The notes below the pieces were generated by a model. That model was not told where the DNA came from. It searched no databases and was given only the letters and a program-made list of their open reading frames with translations. From NCBI GenBank assembly GCA_002697505.1, contig NZWA01000033.1, positions 18,106-24,013 of the forward strand: a stretch of DNA of 5,908 nt, read 5' to 3'. Within the stretch, counting starts at the first letter, position 1. Each line of letters begins with the position of its first letter. Made by a program: the position numbers and the translations under genes. This stretch comes from Flavobacteriales bacterium. Its GTDB lineage: Bacteria; Bacteroidota; Bacteroidia; Flavobacteriales; BACL11. Of this stretch, positions 5,703-5,908 are shown piece after piece.

Positions 5703-5713
5703 TCTAAATAGCT
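5693..5713. repeat. Inverted repeat spanning the convergent stop codons
   Basis: AGCTATTT (5693-5700) and AAATAGCT (5706-5713) are perfect 8-bp inverted repeats around the 5-nt loop AATCT. The stop codons of both converging genes (5700-5702 plus, 5699-5701 minus) lie at the top of the stem and in the loop. The hairpin would form in either transcript. No run of T follows on either strand, so it is a poor classical terminator but is placed where a two-way terminator or 3'-end stabiliser would be. A second short hairpin, GTGAT-TTT-ATCAC, follows at 5715-5727. Confidence 0.5.
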
Positions 5714-5908
5714 GGTGATTTTATCACTTAGTGGACTTGTTGTTGAGTAAAAATAATCAACTAATTTTCCTTCGTCAGAAACCAAATATTTTTGAAAGTT
5801 CCATTTTACTGATGATTTTTTAACTCCGTTTTTATTTGTTAACCAAGAATACAGTGAATGCTGTTTTTTTCCTTTTACATCAATTTTCTCGGTTAAAACA
5901 AAACTAAT
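5699..5908 (-). CDS. Glutathione peroxidase family protein, C-terminal fragment
   Basis: The minus strand is open from the right edge to a TAA at 5701-5699, giving 69 residues. They fit the C-terminal third of a bacterial glutathione peroxidase: EKIDVKGKKQHSLYSWL, then VKWNFQKYLVSDEGKLV, then TTSPLSDKI. The Trp-Asn pair in KWNF (fragment residues 36-37) is the conserved pair that completes the Cys-Gln-Trp-Asn active-site tetrad of this family. The catalytic Cys and Gln lie outside the window, so Cys versus selenocysteine and the reducing partner cannot be judged. Bacterial members mostly use thioredoxin to reduce peroxides. The gene converges on the RluA-family gene with a 4-bp overlap of the coding ends, and there is no spacer for a conventional terminator. 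Confidence 0.93.
   Translation of the reverse strand: MSFVLTEKIDVKGKKQHSLYSWLTNKNGVKKSSVKWNFQKYLVSDEGKLVDYFYSTTSPLSDKITSYLD

Noticed and set aside
1..5908. Mobile elements, CRISPR arrays, tRNA or rRNA genes
   Set aside because: No transposase or integrase motif, no regularly spaced repeats, and no cloverleaf or rRNA-like stretch was seen on either strand.

Overview
The window comes from an AT-rich member of the Bacteroidota, most likely a marine-type flavobacterium. This rests on the close flavobacterial character of DnaK and PanB, a DUF4249-like lipoprotein, AT-rich leaders without Shine-Dalgarno sequences, TAnnTTTG promoter elements, and signal peptides that end just before Gln. The species cannot be named from the sequence alone.

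Layout. Positions 1-141 (minus) hold the first 47 residues of a secreted protein that runs off the left edge. A strong intrinsic terminator (153-180) separates it from dnaK (205-2103, minus), the main Hsp70 chaperone. A 127-bp intergenic stretch (2104-2230) carries the dnaK leader and an AT-rich palindrome. Next is a lipoprotein gene of DUF4249 type (2231-3259, minus). A short divergent promoter region (3260-3327) drives this gene leftward and a three-gene cluster rightward. The cluster encodes a secreted protein with a probable beta-sandwich domain and a C-terminal SPOR domain (3328-4239), PanB of pantothenate/CoA synthesis (4229-5041), and an RluA-family pseudouridine synthase (5028-5702). 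Its genes overlap by 11 and 14 bp, which suggests one mRNA with translational coupling. The cluster meets, stop codon on stop codon, the 3' end of a convergent glutathione peroxidase gene (5699-5908, minus, partial). An 8-bp inverted repeat spans that junction.

Most of this is ordinary housekeeping and envelope content. I found no mobile element, CRISPR array, RNA gene or defence system. The points most worth checking are: two minus-strand genes whose start codons sit exactly 4 nt after a TAnnTTTG box, implying leaderless mRNAs; the sandwich-plus-SPOR protein; the near-identical sequence at the two overlapping gene junctions; and the stop-codon hairpin at the convergent end.
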